From Prevotella sp. P5-92 (GTDB lineage: Bacteria > Bacteroidota > Bacteroidia > Bacteroidales > Bacteroidaceae), in NCBI RefSeq assembly GCF_002251245.1, contig NZ_NPJG01000098.1, positions 62,001-126,000 of the forward strand: DNA of 64,000 bases, in the 5' to 3' direction. Both the position numbers and the translations under genes were made by a program. Under the pieces are notes generated by a model, which had not been told where the DNA came from, ran no database searches, and was given only the letters and a program-made list of their open reading frames with translations. Positions 33,471 through 44,600 of the stretch are shown here, piece by piece (position 1 is the first letter of the stretch; each line of letters opens with the position of its first letter).

Positions 33471-35324
33471 ATGTCAGACATTAAGGAAAAACTCTTCACC
33501 GAGTTTACAGCACCTACAAAACAGGAATGGCTTGATAAGATTCAGGTCGATCTGAAGGGTGCGGACTTCAACAAAAAGTTGGTATGGAGAACCAATGAGG
33601 GCTTTGATATGCAGCCCTTCTACCGCAGAGAGGACATTGAGGGTCTTGCCACCCCGAACGCTCTGCCAGGCGAGTTCCCATACGTACGTGGTAACAAGAA
33701 AGACAACAATATCTGGCGCGTGCGTCAGAACATCGTTGTCGAGGATGCAAAGGCTGCCAACGCCAAAGCACTCGATATCCTTAACAAAGGTATCGACTCA
33801 TTGGGATTCAAGATTAAGGGTAAGGACGTGAGCGCAGAACTCATCGACACCCTGCTTGAGGGCATCTGCCTTGAATGTATCGATATCAACTTCTCTACTT
33901 GCCAGTGCCACGCCATCGAGCTGGCTCAGATCCTGGTGGCATATTTTGAGAAGAAGGGATATGACAAGGAGAAGATCAACGGCTCTATCGCTTTCGACCC
34001 AATCGAGAAAATACTCATGAAGGGTAAGGATGCTACTGAAATGGTAGCAAAGGCCAAAGATCTCGTAGAACTGCTGAAAGACTATCGTTTCTTCCGCTGT
34101 GTGGCTGTCAACTCTGAGGCACTCAACAACTCTGGAGCTTACATCGTTCAGGAACTGGGATACGCTCTGGCTTGGGGTAACGAATATCTCCAGCAGATGG
34201 TTGAGGCAGGCGTTGAGCCTACTCTCGCCGCAAGCAAGATTAAGTTCAATATGGGTATCTCCGAAAACTATTTCATGGAGATCGCCAAGTTCCGTGCCGC
34301 ACGTATGCTTTGGGCAGAGATAGTCAAGCAGTATGAGCCAAAATGCGACTGCGCTTGCATGATGCAGGTAAATGCTACCACATCTTCTTATAATATGACT
34401 GTTTTCGACAGCTACGTAAACCTGCTACGCACACAGACCGAGACAATGTCTGCCGCACTGGCTGGAGTTTATTCTATCGTGGTTCGTCCGTTCGACGATG
34501 CTTACCAGACTCCGACTGATTTCTCTGAGCGTATTGCACGCAACCAGCAGCTCCTACTTAAGGAAGAGAGCCACTTCGACAAGGTAGTTGATCCGTCTGC
34601 AGGTTCATACTTCATAGAAGAGCTTACCAACTCGCTCGCTGAAGCAGCATGGAAGATATTCTTGAAGGTTGAGGACGAAGGCGGCTTCCTCGCTGCAGCT
34701 AAGGCAGGAACGGTGCAAGACGACATCAACGCAACTAACGTGAAACGTCATGGTGACGCCGCCAAGCGTAAGGAATTCCTCCTTGGCACCAACCAGTTCC
34801 CTAACTTTACAGAACTCTCTGACGGAAAGCGCGCGAAGAAGTGCTGCTGCTCTTGCTCGACAGAGGAAGAGACACCGCTGAAGAAGATCTCTTCAACCCG
34901 TCTGGCTGCCGATTTCGAAGACCTGCGCATCGCTGTTGAGGAGAGTGGAAAGACTCCAAAGGCATTCATGCTCACTATAGGTAATCTTGCCATGCGTCAG
35001 GCTCGTGCGCAGTTCAGCTGCAACTTCCTCGCATGCGCTGGTTACAAGGTGATTGACAATCTTGGCTTCAATAGCGTGGAAGAAGGCGTTGACGCAGCAC
35101 TGGCTGCTGGTGCAGACATCATCGTACTCTGCTCAAGCGACGACGAATATGCAGAATACGCTGTTCCTGCTTTCAAGTATCTTGACGGCCGTGCCATGTT
35201 TATCGTAGCAGGAGCTCCTGCTTGTATGGAAGACCTCAAGGCTGAAGGTATCGAGAACTTCATACATGTACGTTGCAATGTACTCGAGACCCTTAAGGAA
35301 TATAACCAGAAGTTGGGAATCTAA
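33471..35324 (+). CDS. mutA: Methylmalonyl-CoA mutase small (beta) subunit
   Basis: Non-catalytic partner in the adenosylcobalamin-dependent mutase that interconverts succinyl-CoA and (R)-methylmalonyl-CoA. The 617-residue protein has the TIM-barrel mutase domain (about 20-430; LVWRTNEGFDMQPFYRR at the start). After a Cys-rich interruption (KKCCCSCSTEEE, about 460-471) comes a B12-binding-like flavodoxin fold without the DxHxxG motif, as expected for the small subunit. The Cys cluster is unusual. It lies 15 bases before mutB. Confidence 0.95.
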   Translation: MSDIKEKLFTEFTAPTKQEWLDKIQVDLKGADFNKKLVWRTNEGFDMQPFYRREDIEGLATPNALPGEFPYVRGNKKDNNIWRVRQNIVVEDAKAANAKALDILNKGIDSLGFKIKGKDVSAELIDTLLEGICLECIDINFSTCQCHAIELAQILVAYFEKKGYDKEKINGSIAFDPIEKILMKGKDATEMVAKAKDLVELLKDYRFFRCVAVNSEALNNSGAYIVQELGYALAWGNEYLQQMVEAGVEPTLAASKIKFNMGISENYFMEIAKFRAARMLWAEIVKQYEPKCDCACMMQVNATTSSYNMTVFDSYVNLLRTQTETMSAALAGVYSIVVRPFDDAYQTPTDFSERIARNQQLLLKEESHFDKVVDPSAGSYFIEELTNSLAEAAWKIFLKVEDEGGFLAAAKAGTVQDDINATNVKRHGDAAKRKEFLLGTNQFPNFTELSDGKRAKKCCCSCSTEEETPLKKISSTRLAADFEDLRIAVEESGKTPKAFMLTIGNLAMRQARAQFSCNFLACAGYKVIDNLGFNSVEEGVDAALAAGADIIVLCSSDDEYAEYAVPAFKYLDGRAMFIVAGAPACMEDLKAEGIENFIHVRCNVLETLKEYNQKLGI

Positions 35325-35339
35325 AAATTTTGAATAGTC

Positions 35340-37484
35340 ATGAGAAAGAATTTTAAAGATATCAATATTTACGCCGGCATCAAAAATGAAAATGGTGCCG
35401 AGTGGCAGAAGACTAACGGTATCGCTCCCAACTGGAAGACTCCTGAGCATATCGAAGTAAAGCCCGTTTATACCAAGGAAGACCTCGAAGGCATGGAACA
35501 CCTCGACTTTACAGCAGGTATTCCTCCTTATCTCCGTGGTCCATACTCAATGATGTACCCATTCCGCCCGTGGACCATCCGCCAGTATGCTGGATTCTCT
35601 ACCGCCGAGGAGTCTAACGCATTCTATCGCCGTAACCTCGCTTCAGGACAGAAAGGTCTGTCGGTAGCGTTCGACCTTCCTACTCACCGCGGCTACGATC
35701 CTGACAACGAGCGCGTGGTAGGCGACGTGGGCAAGGCTGGCGTATCTATCTGCAACGAGGAGAATATGAAGGTGCTCTTCGACGGTATTCCACTCAACAA
35801 GATGTCTGTCTCGATGACAATGAATGGCGCCGTGCTTCCTATCCTCGCCTTCTACATCGTGGCTGGTCTCGAACAGGGCGCAAAGCTCGAGGAGATGGCA
35901 GGTACTATCCAGAACGACATCCTCAAGGAGTTCATGGTGCGTAACACCTATATCTATCCTCCAGCATTCTCAATGAAGATTATCGCCGACATCTTCGAAT
36001 ATACTTCGCAGAACATGCCTAAGTTCAACTCTATCTCTATCTCCGGCTATCACATGCAGGAGGCTGGTGCTACGGCAGACATAGAGTTGGCTTACACTCT
36101 TGCCGACGGTATGGAGTACCTCCGCGCAGGTGTGAACGCAGGTATCGACGTGGATGCCTTCGCTCCCCGTCTGTCATTCTTCTGGGCTATCGGCGTAAAC
36201 CACTTCATGGAGATTGCCAAGATGCGTGCAGGTCGTCTGCTTTGGGCAAAGATTGTGAAGAGCTTCGGCGCAAAGAACCCGAAGTCACTCGCATTGCGTA
36301 CCCACTCTCAGACTTCAGGATGGTCGCTCACTGAGCAGGATCCATTCAACAATGTAGGCCGTACTTGTATCGAGGCCATGGCTGCCGTATTGGGTCACAC
36401 ACAGTCGCTCCACACCAATGCCCTCGACGAGGCTATCGCTCTCCCGACAGACTTCTCTGCTCGTATTGCACGTAACACTCAGATCTACATCCAGAACGAG
36501 ACAAAGGTCTGCAAGCATATCGACCCATGGGCAGGTTCTTACTACGTTGAGACCCTCACCAACGAACTTGTACACAAGGCATGGGAGCACATCCAGGAAA
36601 TAGAAAAGCTCGGCGGTATGGCCAAGGCTATTGAAACTGGAGTTCCAAAGATGCGCATCGAGGAAGCTGCAGCCCGTACACAGGCTCGTATCGACTCTGG
36701 CATACAAACCATCGTCGGCACTAACAAGTATCGTCTTGACCATGAGGATCCTATCGATATCCTTGAGGTTGACAACACCGCTGTGCGCAAGCAGCAGGAA
36801 GAGAGCCTCGCCAAGGTTCGTGCAGCCCGCGATGAAGAGGCTTGCCAGGCAGCTCTTAAGAAACTCACAGAGATAGTACGTACGGGAGAAGGCAACCTCC
36901 TCGCACAGGCTGTAGAATGTGCGAAGTTGCGTTGTACCCTCGGAGAAATCAGTGACGCCTGCGAAGAAGTAGTAGGTCGTTACAAGGCAGTAATCAGAAC
37001 AATTTCAGGCGTGTATTCATCAGAAAGCAAAAACGACAAGGACTTTGACGTGGCTTGTCAGCTCACAGAGGAGTTCGCTCAGAAGGAAGGCCGCCGTCCA
37101 CGTATCTTCATCGCCAAGATGGGACAGGATGGTCACGACCGCGGAGCAAAGGTAGTGGCAACAGGTTATGCTGACTGCGGATTCGATGTTGATATGGGAC
37201 CATTGTTCCAGACTCCAGCCGAGGCCGCTCGTGAGGCAGTTGAAAACGATGTGCATGTTGTGGGTGTCAGCTCACTGGCTGCAGGTCACAAGACTCTCGT
37301 TCCTCAACTTATCGACGAGTTGAAGAAACTGGGTCGTGAGGACATCATGGTCATAGCGGGCGGTGTCATCCCAGCCCAGGACTACGACTTCCTCTATCAG
37401 GCTGGCGTGGCCGCCATCTTCGGACCTGGTACATCGGTAGCTAAAGCTGCTGTTGAAATGATGAACATTCTCCTTGGTAAATAA
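35340..37484 (+). CDS. mutB: Methylmalonyl-CoA mutase large (alpha) subunit
   Basis: Catalytic subunit with adenosylcobalamin. The N-terminal barrel holds [21 protein letters not shown] and the [12 protein letters not shown] segment. The C-terminal B12-binding domain contains MGQDGHDRG (His near residue 598), the cobalt-coordinating DxHxxG motif, then AGHKTL and VIAGGVIP. 714 residues, normal. Together with the divergently encoded decarboxylase it forms the succinate-to-propionate branch. An intrinsic terminator follows. Confidence 0.97.
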   Translation: MRKNFKDINIYAGIKNENGAEWQKTNGIAPNWKTPEHIEVKPVYTKEDLEGMEHLDFTAGIPPYLRGPYSMMYPFRPWTIRQYAGFSTAEESNAFYRRNLASGQKGLSVAFDLPTHRGYDPDNERVVGDVGKAGVSICNEENMKVLFDGIPLNKMSVSMTMNGAVLPILAFYIVAGLEQGAKLEEMAGTIQNDILKEFMVRNTYIYPPAFSMKIIADIFEYTSQNMPKFNSISISGYHMQEAGATADIELAYTLADGMEYLRAGVNAGIDVDAFAPRLSFFWAIGVNHFMEIAKMRAGRLLWAKIVKSFGAKNPKSLALRTHSQTSGWSLTEQDPFNNVGRTCIEAMAAVLGHTQSLHTNALDEAIALPTDFSARIARNTQIYIQNETKVCKHIDPWAGSYYVETLTNELVHKAWEHIQEIEKLGGMAKAIETGVPKMRIEEAAARTQARIDSGIQTIVGTNKYRLDHEDPIDILEVDNTAVRKQQEESLAKVRAARDEEACQAALKKLTEIVRTGEGNLLAQAVECAKLRCTLGEISDACEEVVGRYKAVIRTISGVYSSESKNDKDFDVACQLTEEFAQKEGRRPRIFIAKMGQDGHDRGAKVVATGYADCGFDVDMGPLFQTPAEAAREAVENDVHVVGVSSLAAGHKTLVPQLIDELKKLGREDIMVIAGGVIPAQDYDFLYQAGVAAIFGPGTSVAKAAVEMMNILLGK

Positions 37485-37510
37485 AATGATCGCAAGACTC
37501 AAATAGAACT

Positions 37511-37549
37511 TGCCGCAGGCATCATCAAACGGGTGTCTGCGGCATTTCT
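37511..37549 (+). terminator. Terminator after mutB
   Basis: TGCCGCAGGCA (37511-37521) pairs with TGTCTGCGGCA (37534-37544, one wobble), followed by TTTCTG. Confidence 0.7.
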
Positions 37550-37589
37550 GATTTCCAGCATTGTTCGTCACACTTTCCAGTTCTTCTCA

Positions 37590-37670
37590 CCTATTTATAT
37601 TTCCCTCCTATTTATTATTTTCCGCCTTATTATATTTTCCACCTATTTAATATTTTTTCCTATTTATTAT
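37590..37670 (+). repeat. AT-rich imperfect tandem repeat upstream of the BaiN-type gene
   Basis: About five degenerate units of the form CCTATTTA-t/a-TATTTTCC (roughly 17-20 bases each) fill the gap before the ATG at 37672. No standard -7 box was found, so the promoter may be hidden in or absent from this tract. Confidence 0.6.
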
Positions 37671-37671
37671 T

Positions 37672-38901
37672 ATGGACATCGCAATTGTTGGAGCTGGAGC
37701 TGCAGGGTGCTTTGCAGCAGTAGAAATAAAACGACGTATGCCTCATTCGCGGGTAACCGTTTATGAAAGAGGCAAACGCCCTTTGGCAAAGGTCGCCATC
37801 ACGGGAGGCGGACGGTGTAACCTTACAAATAGCTTCGAAGGCATTCCCAGCGTTGAGACTGCTTATCCAAGGGGTGCCAGGCTTATGAAACGACTTCTGA
37901 AGGAGTTCAGCCACAAAGATGCATTCGAGTGGTTTGAAAATGCCGGAGTAAAACTCACCATACAGGAAGACAACTGTGTGTTTCCTGTGTCACAAGACGC
38001 AATGGAAATTGTAAACACACTGCTGTCGTTGATGCATAAGCATGGAGTCGTGATTCGTACGCAGCAGAAGGTGACAAAGATTGCAACAGGAAGAAATGAA
38101 GGCTATGACGTATTCACTATCGACAAGGAGGGAAAGACAAATACGGAATCTTATAATGTTGTTGTAGTGACCACTGGAGGAAGTCCGAAAATCAGCGGAC
38201 TTGACATGATTCAAGATCTCGGATTTGACATTGTGACACCTGTACCGTCGCTCTTTAGCCTATGCCTGAAAAACAATCCTATAACAGAACTCACAGGCAC
38301 GGTTGTAGAGAATGTCACATCATCGATTGTCGGGACAAAAATTAAGGCTGAAGGACCATTGCTCATCACTCATTGGGGACTGAGCGGACCGTCAATATTG
38401 AAATTGTCTTCCTATGGTGCACGATATTTACAAGAATGCGACTACAAGACAAACATTGCTATAAATTGGTTTCACAAAGACAACGAGGCCTCTGTCTGCG
38501 AACAACTTACTTCTCTTGCCCTCAATAATCAACACAAGCAATTGCAGAATGTATATCCACAAAGATTCAACAGTCGTTTGTGGTCTTATCTGCTTCATTG
38601 TAGCGGACTAAATCCTATGCTACGCTGGGCGGAGCTGGGTAGGAAAGGCCAGAACAAACTTGTAGCCACTCTCACTAACCAACAGTTCGTCATCGATGGG
38701 AAAAACCGCTTCAAAGAAGAATTTGTCACTTGCGGAGGTGTTGCATTGGGAAACATCAATCCATCGACACTCGAAAGCAAAAAATATCCTGGATTATACT
38801 TTGCCGGTGAGGTATTGGATGTAGATGCAATAACAGGCGGTTTTAATCTTCAGGCTGCATGGACAATGGCATTTGTAGTGGCAAAATCATGTATAAAATA
38901 A
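37672..38901 (+). CDS. BaiN/RdsA-type NAD(P)/FAD-dependent oxidoreductase
   Basis: Flavoprotein of the HI0933/BaiN family (members include a bile-acid 7-dehydroxylation enzyme, though most have no known substrate). The N-terminal FAD-binding motif GAGAAGCFAAVE (about 7-18), GGRCNLTNS (43-51) and the C-terminal FAGEVLDVDAITGGFNLQAAW (shown in part) are diagnostic. 409 residues. It is a single gene between mutB and the pectin operon; no functional link to either is evident. Confidence 0.88.
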   Translation: MDIAIVGAGAAGCFAAVEIKRRMPHSRVTVYERGKRPLAKVAITGGGRCNLTNSFEGIPSVETAYPRGARLMKRLLKEFSHKDAFEWFENAGVKLTIQEDNCVFPVSQDAMEIVNTLLSLMHKHGVVIRTQQKVTKIATGRNEGYDVFTIDKEGKTNTESYNVVVVTTGGSPKISGLDMIQDLGFDIVTPVPSLFSLCLKNNPITELTGTVVENVTSSIVGTKIKAEGPLLITHWGLSGPSILKLSSYGARYLQECDYKTNIAINWFHKDNEASVCEQLTSLALNNQHKQLQNVYPQRFNSRLWSYLLHCSGLNPMLRWAELGRKGQNKLVATLTNQQFVIDGKNRFKEEFVTCGGVALGNINPSTLESKKYPGLYFAGEVLDVDAITGGFNLQAAWTMAFVVAKSCIK

Positions 38902-38950
38902 GGAAAAATGGGCAAAATTACACTTTTATTTCAATAAAATGAAAAAAAGG

Positions 38951-38981
38951 TTTGGATATTGTCGTTTTTTTATTATCTTTG
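38951..38981 (+). promoter_or_regulatory. Promoter of the pectin operon
   Basis: TTTG at 38951-38954 and TATCTTTG at 38974-38981, 19 bases apart; the ATG of the GH28-GH105 gene follows 39 bases later. Confidence 0.75.
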
Positions 38982-39020
38982 CAACCATAACTGAAAACAA
39001 ATATAAAAAACAAACAATTT

Positions 39021-41585
39021 ATGAAGTATATCAACTTAATGGTAGCGCTCCTGCTATTGCCGCTCTCAGTAGTGGCGGATGCATGGGAGACGCAGTACAA
39101 ACAAATCGAAAAGAGTATCAGACAACCCGAATTCAAAGACAAGTGCTACGACATCACAAAGTATGGTGCAAGCACAAAGGCTAAAGCGTCTGACAATCAG
39201 AAAGCCATCAACAAGGCTATCGCCGCTTGCTCAAAGGGCGGCGGAGGGCAGGTCGTCGTTCCTGAAGGTACGTTTCACACAGGCGCGATCACCCTTCTTA
39301 GCAAAGTTAACCTTCATGTTAAGGAAGGTGCAGTGCTTCAGTTCGTATTCCAACCCGAATTATATCCTATCGTTCCTACACGATGGGAAGGAATAGACTG
39401 CTGGAACCTACAGCCATGTATTTACGCTTACAAACAGACCGATATCGCCATTACTGGCAAAGGCACTATTGACGGCGGCGGTGAAAACACCACCTGGTGG
39501 AAGTGGTGCGGAAAAGACCGTTACGGATGGAAACCTGGTGAGATAGGTCAGAACTGCGGCAGTCGTGCACGTCTGCTACAACTGGCTGAGGATGGCGTGG
39601 ATATGAACGAACGAAAGTTTGGTCCTGAAGATGGATTACGCCCTCAGCTCATCAATATCAACCAATGCGATGGTGTGCTCATTGAAGATGTCACATTGTT
39701 GCGTTCTCCTTTCTGGGTGATACACCCTCTGCTGTCAAAGAATATCACTGTACGTGGCGTTCACATCAACAACGATGGCCCGAATGGGGATGGTTGCGAC
39801 CCAGAATCCTGCGACGGCGTTCTTATAGAGAACTGTTATTTCAACACTGGCGATGATTGTATTGCCATAAAGAGTGGACGCAACAACGATGGGCGCCTTT
39901 GGGGACGCTCAAGCGAAAACATCATCATACGTAATTGCGAGATGCAGAACGGTCATGGTGGCGTAGTGTTAGGAAGTGAGATCTCTGGCGGTTGCCGTAA
40001 CGTGTTTGCCGAGAACTGCAAGATGGACAGTCCAGACCTAGATCGCGTAATCCGCATTAAGACAAATACTTGCCGAGGAGGTATTATAGAAAATCTTTAC
40101 GCCCGAAATATTGAAGTGGGCCAGTGTGGAGAATCTGTGCTGAAGATCAATCTCGACTATGAGCCAAAGGAGAAGTGCTGTAGAGGATATGCGCCTACAG
40201 TACGTAATATCAACATCGAGAACATTACTTGCCAAAAAAGCAAGTACGGAGTTCAGATCATCGCTCTCGACTCCGTATGCAATGTGTATGACATAAACGT
40301 CAAGGACTGCCATTTCAATGGGGTCAAAGATGGAAACTTCGAAAGTGGACAAACTCGAAATGTACAATTCGAAAATCTTTTCATCAACGGCAGCCTTGTG
40401 TTAAAAAAAAAACCTTATGACAACTATGGTCAGTGGCTCACATATTCAGAGATGAAACGTGTGCCTCAGTCTTACATGCTCGATTTCGCCAAAAAGCCAA
40501 GATGGAGTTATGTTATGGGTATAGAGTTGGAAGCAATGCTCGACACATATATTAAATATGGTGGTGATGACATAAAAAAATACTGCCAACTCTATACCGA
40601 CACGATGATAAACGAGAAAGGTGAAATAAGAACATATAAGCTCGAAGACTACAATCTCGACCAAATACGTACCGGACATTTCGTGGCTCGTATGTATCAG
40701 TTGTTTCCCGAAGAGAAAAACCTCATGGCGATGAAGACTCTGATGAAGCAGCTCGACAAGCAGCCTCGTACCAAAGAAGGCGTGTATTGGCACAAAGCCA
40801 TTTATGCTTATCAAGTATGGCTTGACGGAATATTTATGGGACTGCCCTATCGTGCCCTGACTGCCAACATGTTGCTCAAGCCAAAGAAAGCACTGAAGAT
40901 ATACGACGATGCCGTCAATCAGATTAGCAAGACTTATGAGCGCACATTCGATCCAGCAACGGGACTTAACCGCCATGCATGGGATGAGACACACGAGATG
41001 TTTTGGGCTGACAAGAATACTGGATTGTCGCAACACTGCTGGGGAAGGGCGCAAGGATGGTACACAATGGCTCTCATTGAACTACTCGACGCTATGCCAG
41101 AAGACTACAATCGCCGCGGCGAGGTAATCGAACTGCTGAAAAAAGACCTCGACGCTGTGATAAAATGGCAAGACAAGAAGACTGGACTGTGGTATCAGGT
41201 GATGGATTCTCCAGAACGCGAGGGAAACTATCTTGAATCAACTTGTTCTTCAATGTTTGCGTACGCCTTGTTGAAGGCTTACAATAAAGGATATTTAGGC
41301 GAAAAATATCTTAATGCAGGAAAGAAAGCATATGAGGGTATTATCAAGAACTTCATCCGTGTCAATGCCGACAAGACCATCTCACTCACACAATGCTGCT
41401 CAGTGGCTGGACTCGGTCCTGGCATGAGCGAGGCTGTGAAGAAAGCCGCACCAAACGTAAAGGAGAACAAACGTCGCGACGGATCTTACGACTATTATCT
41501 TAGCGAACCTATCAGAGACAACGATGCTAAAGGAGTAGGACCGTTCATTTGGGCTTCACTTGAGTATGAACGTTTAAATTATTAA
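39021..41585 (+). CDS. GH28-GH105 fusion: polygalacturonase plus unsaturated galacturonyl hydrolase
   Basis: Bifunctional secreted pectin enzyme. Residues 1-19 are a signal peptide. Residues about 40-460 form a GH28 beta-helix with the catalytic set: DGPNGDGCDPES, NTGDDCIAIKSG (about 274-285), NGHGGVVLGSE and RVIRIKT. Residues about 480-854 form a GH105 (alpha/alpha)6 barrel (WSYVMGIELEAML, KAIYAYQVWLDGIFMG, HCWGRAQGWYTMALIE). GH28 would cut galacturonan or rhamnogalacturonan backbones, and GH105 would remove the unsaturated uronic acid left by lyases. 854 residues, first gene of a three-gene pectin operon. The two activities normally occur in separate proteins, though fusions are known in Bacteroidota. 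Confidence 0.93.
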   Translation: MKYINLMVALLLLPLSVVADAWETQYKQIEKSIRQPEFKDKCYDITKYGASTKAKASDNQKAINKAIAACSKGGGGQVVVPEGTFHTGAITLLSKVNLHVKEGAVLQFVFQPELYPIVPTRWEGIDCWNLQPCIYAYKQTDIAITGKGTIDGGGENTTWWKWCGKDRYGWKPGEIGQNCGSRARLLQLAEDGVDMNERKFGPEDGLRPQLININQCDGVLIEDVTLLRSPFWVIHPLLSKNITVRGVHINNDGPNGDGCDPESCDGVLIENCYFNTGDDCIAIKSGRNNDGRLWGRSSENIIIRNCEMQNGHGGVVLGSEISGGCRNVFAENCKMDSPDLDRVIRIKTNTCRGGIIENLYARNIEVGQCGESVLKINLDYEPKEKCCRGYAPTVRNINIENITCQKSKYGVQIIALDSVCNVYDINVKDCHFNGVKDGNFESGQTRNVQFENLFINGSLVLKKKPYDNYGQWLTYSEMKRVPQSYMLDFAKKPRWSYVMGIELEAMLDTYIKYGGDDIKKYCQLYTDTMINEKGEIRTYKLEDYNLDQIRTGHFVARMYQLFPEEKNLMAMKTLMKQLDKQPRTKEGVYWHKAIYAYQVWLDGIFMGLPYRALTANMLLKPKKALKIYDDAVNQISKTYERTFDPATGLNRHAWDETHEMFWADKNTGLSQHCWGRAQGWYTMALIELLDAMPEDYNRRGEVIELLKKDLDAVIKWQDKKTGLWYQVMDSPEREGNYLESTCSSMFAYALLKAYNKGYLGEKYLNAGKKAYEGIIKNFIRVNADKTISLTQCCSVAGLGPGMSEAVKKAAPNVKENKRRDGSYDYYLSEPIRDNDAKGVGPFIWASLEYERLNY

Positions 41586-41607
41586 TTTACCTAACATATT
41601 TAAAATT

Positions 41608-44600
41608 GTGAACCAACTAAAACAAATTGGAGTACTTTGCATGTTGCTTGTATTCTCACTTGCCGCAAAAGCAGGTGATGTGTCTGCCGTATGGGACTTT
41701 AAGAACGACCTGCCGGCTGGTATCAATAATGCCACCAATATCCAAGGTACAACAGGAGAAGTGGCTTCTACCGTAGAGGGAATCGCTTTGTTTGTCGATG
41801 CCACTAACGGAAAACTCAAAGGACGCGGAACTGATGCACAGTTCAATAGCGGCACTCTCATCCGTGTGCCTGTAAAGTCAACAAGTGACATCGTCACCGT
41901 GGTGAGCTATCCCGGCTATCACTATTATACAGTAGGCGGAATAGCTGCTGACGCTGATGAGGTCAACCACAAGGCAACAACTGCCGAAGTGTCACAGGGC
42001 TACGTGGAAATTGCTGGCACTGGAAGTAGCTACCTATATTCAATACAGGTGCTGCAGGTGTCGCCACTTCAGGAAAAATGTATCTATTCCACCAACTTCA
42101 CCGAATGGAAAGACTATGAGAAAAAGGCTGAAGCCAGCGAGACAAAGGTGACATGGCAGACAAAGTACAGCCATGAAGAACTTACTTTCTCTATTTACAA
42201 CACTCAGATAAGTTCCTCAAACTTCAATACCGGTAAGTTCCCAAACTGGAATGGAGGTATGCTGATGGCAGCAAAGAGTGCAGATCCTTATATCATCACA
42301 TCTACACTTGCCTCAATATCAAAAGTTCATTTCTTTCATGGTGCCACTGGAAGCAACCGCGGATGGAAACTTGAAGCAAAGGGCGACGGCGATGAAGACT
42401 GGGTAGTATTATCTGACGCTGTTGCTACCACACAGCAAGGTTCCGACGTTGATGTAGAAGTCAACCGTACAAACGTGCAGTTACGCTGGACTAATCTCAA
42501 CGCCTCGCAGAATGCCTACATGATGGAGATTGATATCTACGGAATGGTTGACATGTCGCTCACTCCTTCTCTCGGCAATATCACCGTAAACGGCGCCGTA
42601 TATGCAGCCGCAGATATCTTCGACGAACAGCCAGACGGAATTTTTGCCGCTACGGTTGAGATTTCAAAGCTTCAGAAAATGATTTCCGAGAGCAATCCTC
42701 TCACAGACGTTACAGCAAGTAATGGCAATATTAAGTCAACAGATTATTCTTCAGACAACAAAGGCAACGCTGTTGTCACTATTGTTGTTGAAGCTAACGG
42801 CGCTGAAGCTACTTATGTGCTGACAGTTGTCTATAAACCTGATTTTACGCTTACTTACTATGGTGTATCAGGCTCAGTAATTGGAACACAGACCGTAGAA
42901 AAGGATGCCGACATCGGCAACTTCTCATGCGATTACAATGAGGAGATCCCGACAAGCTATGCCTTCCGCGGCTGGTATGCAAAACCTGACGGTGGCCGCC
43001 GCTTTGCCACAACAGATGTAGTGACCGCTGATTTTGCTCTATATGCTCTTGTCACACCAAAAGAGACAATGAGTCCTGACGCCCGATACAGCTATAACCT
43101 TGCTGACCAGTATTTTTATGCTGACGATCATGAAGCGTTCATGCCGGAAGGAAACGGCAAGTTCCACGACGGTACTCACGGATGGGTGTTCGGTGAAGGC
43201 GACAAGCTGCACCTTCTTGTTGGCGGTCATGCTTACATCAACCTTGGCTTATGTAGATATTCTGCAGGCGACATCACTATTTCCGATGCCGCAGGAAATG
43301 TACTCAAAACCATGGCAGCACAAGTGGAGTCTGACGGACAAAGTGGCTCATACGAATATACAGGAGACGCCACTACTCTCACCCTCACATTCAGCGCAAC
43401 AGCGTATATTCACAACGTTTTGATCATCAATGATGCCAACTCCAACATCAAGAAGGACGACAATGGTTACTTCACGGTCAAGGCTGGAGATGCTGACAAT
43501 CTGTTGGCAGTAATAGAGATAGCCAATGCACAGGCCTCAGCTGATAGCCGTACAAAGATCTTCGTTCCTGCAGGAACTTACGACCTGGGCAAGACTTGTC
43601 TCACACGAATCTCTGGCAACAACATTTCTCTCATCGGTGAGGGAATGGACAAGACAATCATCGTCAACGCTCCCGAAGTTGCCAATGAAGGCATCGGAAC
43701 TACAGCTACCATACTTATCACTGGCCAGAATGCATATCTGCAAGACCTTACTCTCCAGAATGCCCTCGATTACTATTCTGCAGCCAGCGCAGGCCGTGCG
43801 GTATGTCTTCAGGACAAAGGTGCAAGAACAATCTGTAAAAACGTTAAGATGCTGTCTTATCAAGACACATATTACAGCAATGCCAACAAACAGTTCTACT
43901 GGGAGACATCAGAGATCCATGGAACCGTTGACTACATCTGTGGCAATGGCGATGTGTTCTTCAATAAGTGTATTCTCGTTTGCGAAAGCCGCAAGAAAGA
44001 CGGAAAGAACGGTGAAGCAACAATCACCGCTCCATATACAGATGCAAGCAATACCTTTGGTTATATATTCGATGGATGTACTATCGAGAACAAGGCATCG
44101 AAATTCAACTTTGGACGTGCATGGGGCGGCGTGCCTCGCTTGGCATTCCTTAACACCACACTCAACCAGCCATCGGAAATTGCCGCTACACGATTCACGG
44201 CAAGCGGCATGAATGTTGTTGCTGACAAGTTTGTTGAGTATAACTCCGTAAATGCTGAAGGCACTGTCGTATCGCCTGCTACAAATATTGTCAAGTTTGT
44301 AAAAGACAGCAAGAGCAACGAGATGGAAACCATCATCACCTCTGAGCAAGCTGCTTCATATAGTCTTGACAAGGTGTTCACCGACTGGACTCCAGCTGCT
44401 CTTGCCTCACAAGTTGAGATAAACTCACCTTCTATAGCAGACGGTAAGCTCTCATGGAAAGCTGTAGAGGGTGCTTCGGCTTATGCGATCGTTGCTGATG
44501 ATAAGGTTAAGGCTATCGTTGATGCCAACACTACATCTTATGTCGTTGACAACCCAGAAGCCGAATACGCAGTACGTGCAGCCAACGAGATGGGTGGTTT

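Noticed and set aside
43526..44212. 228-codon frame inside the CE8 gene
   Set aside because: It is the alternate frame of the conserved esterase beta-helix; Ser/Thr/Arg-rich and not domain-like.
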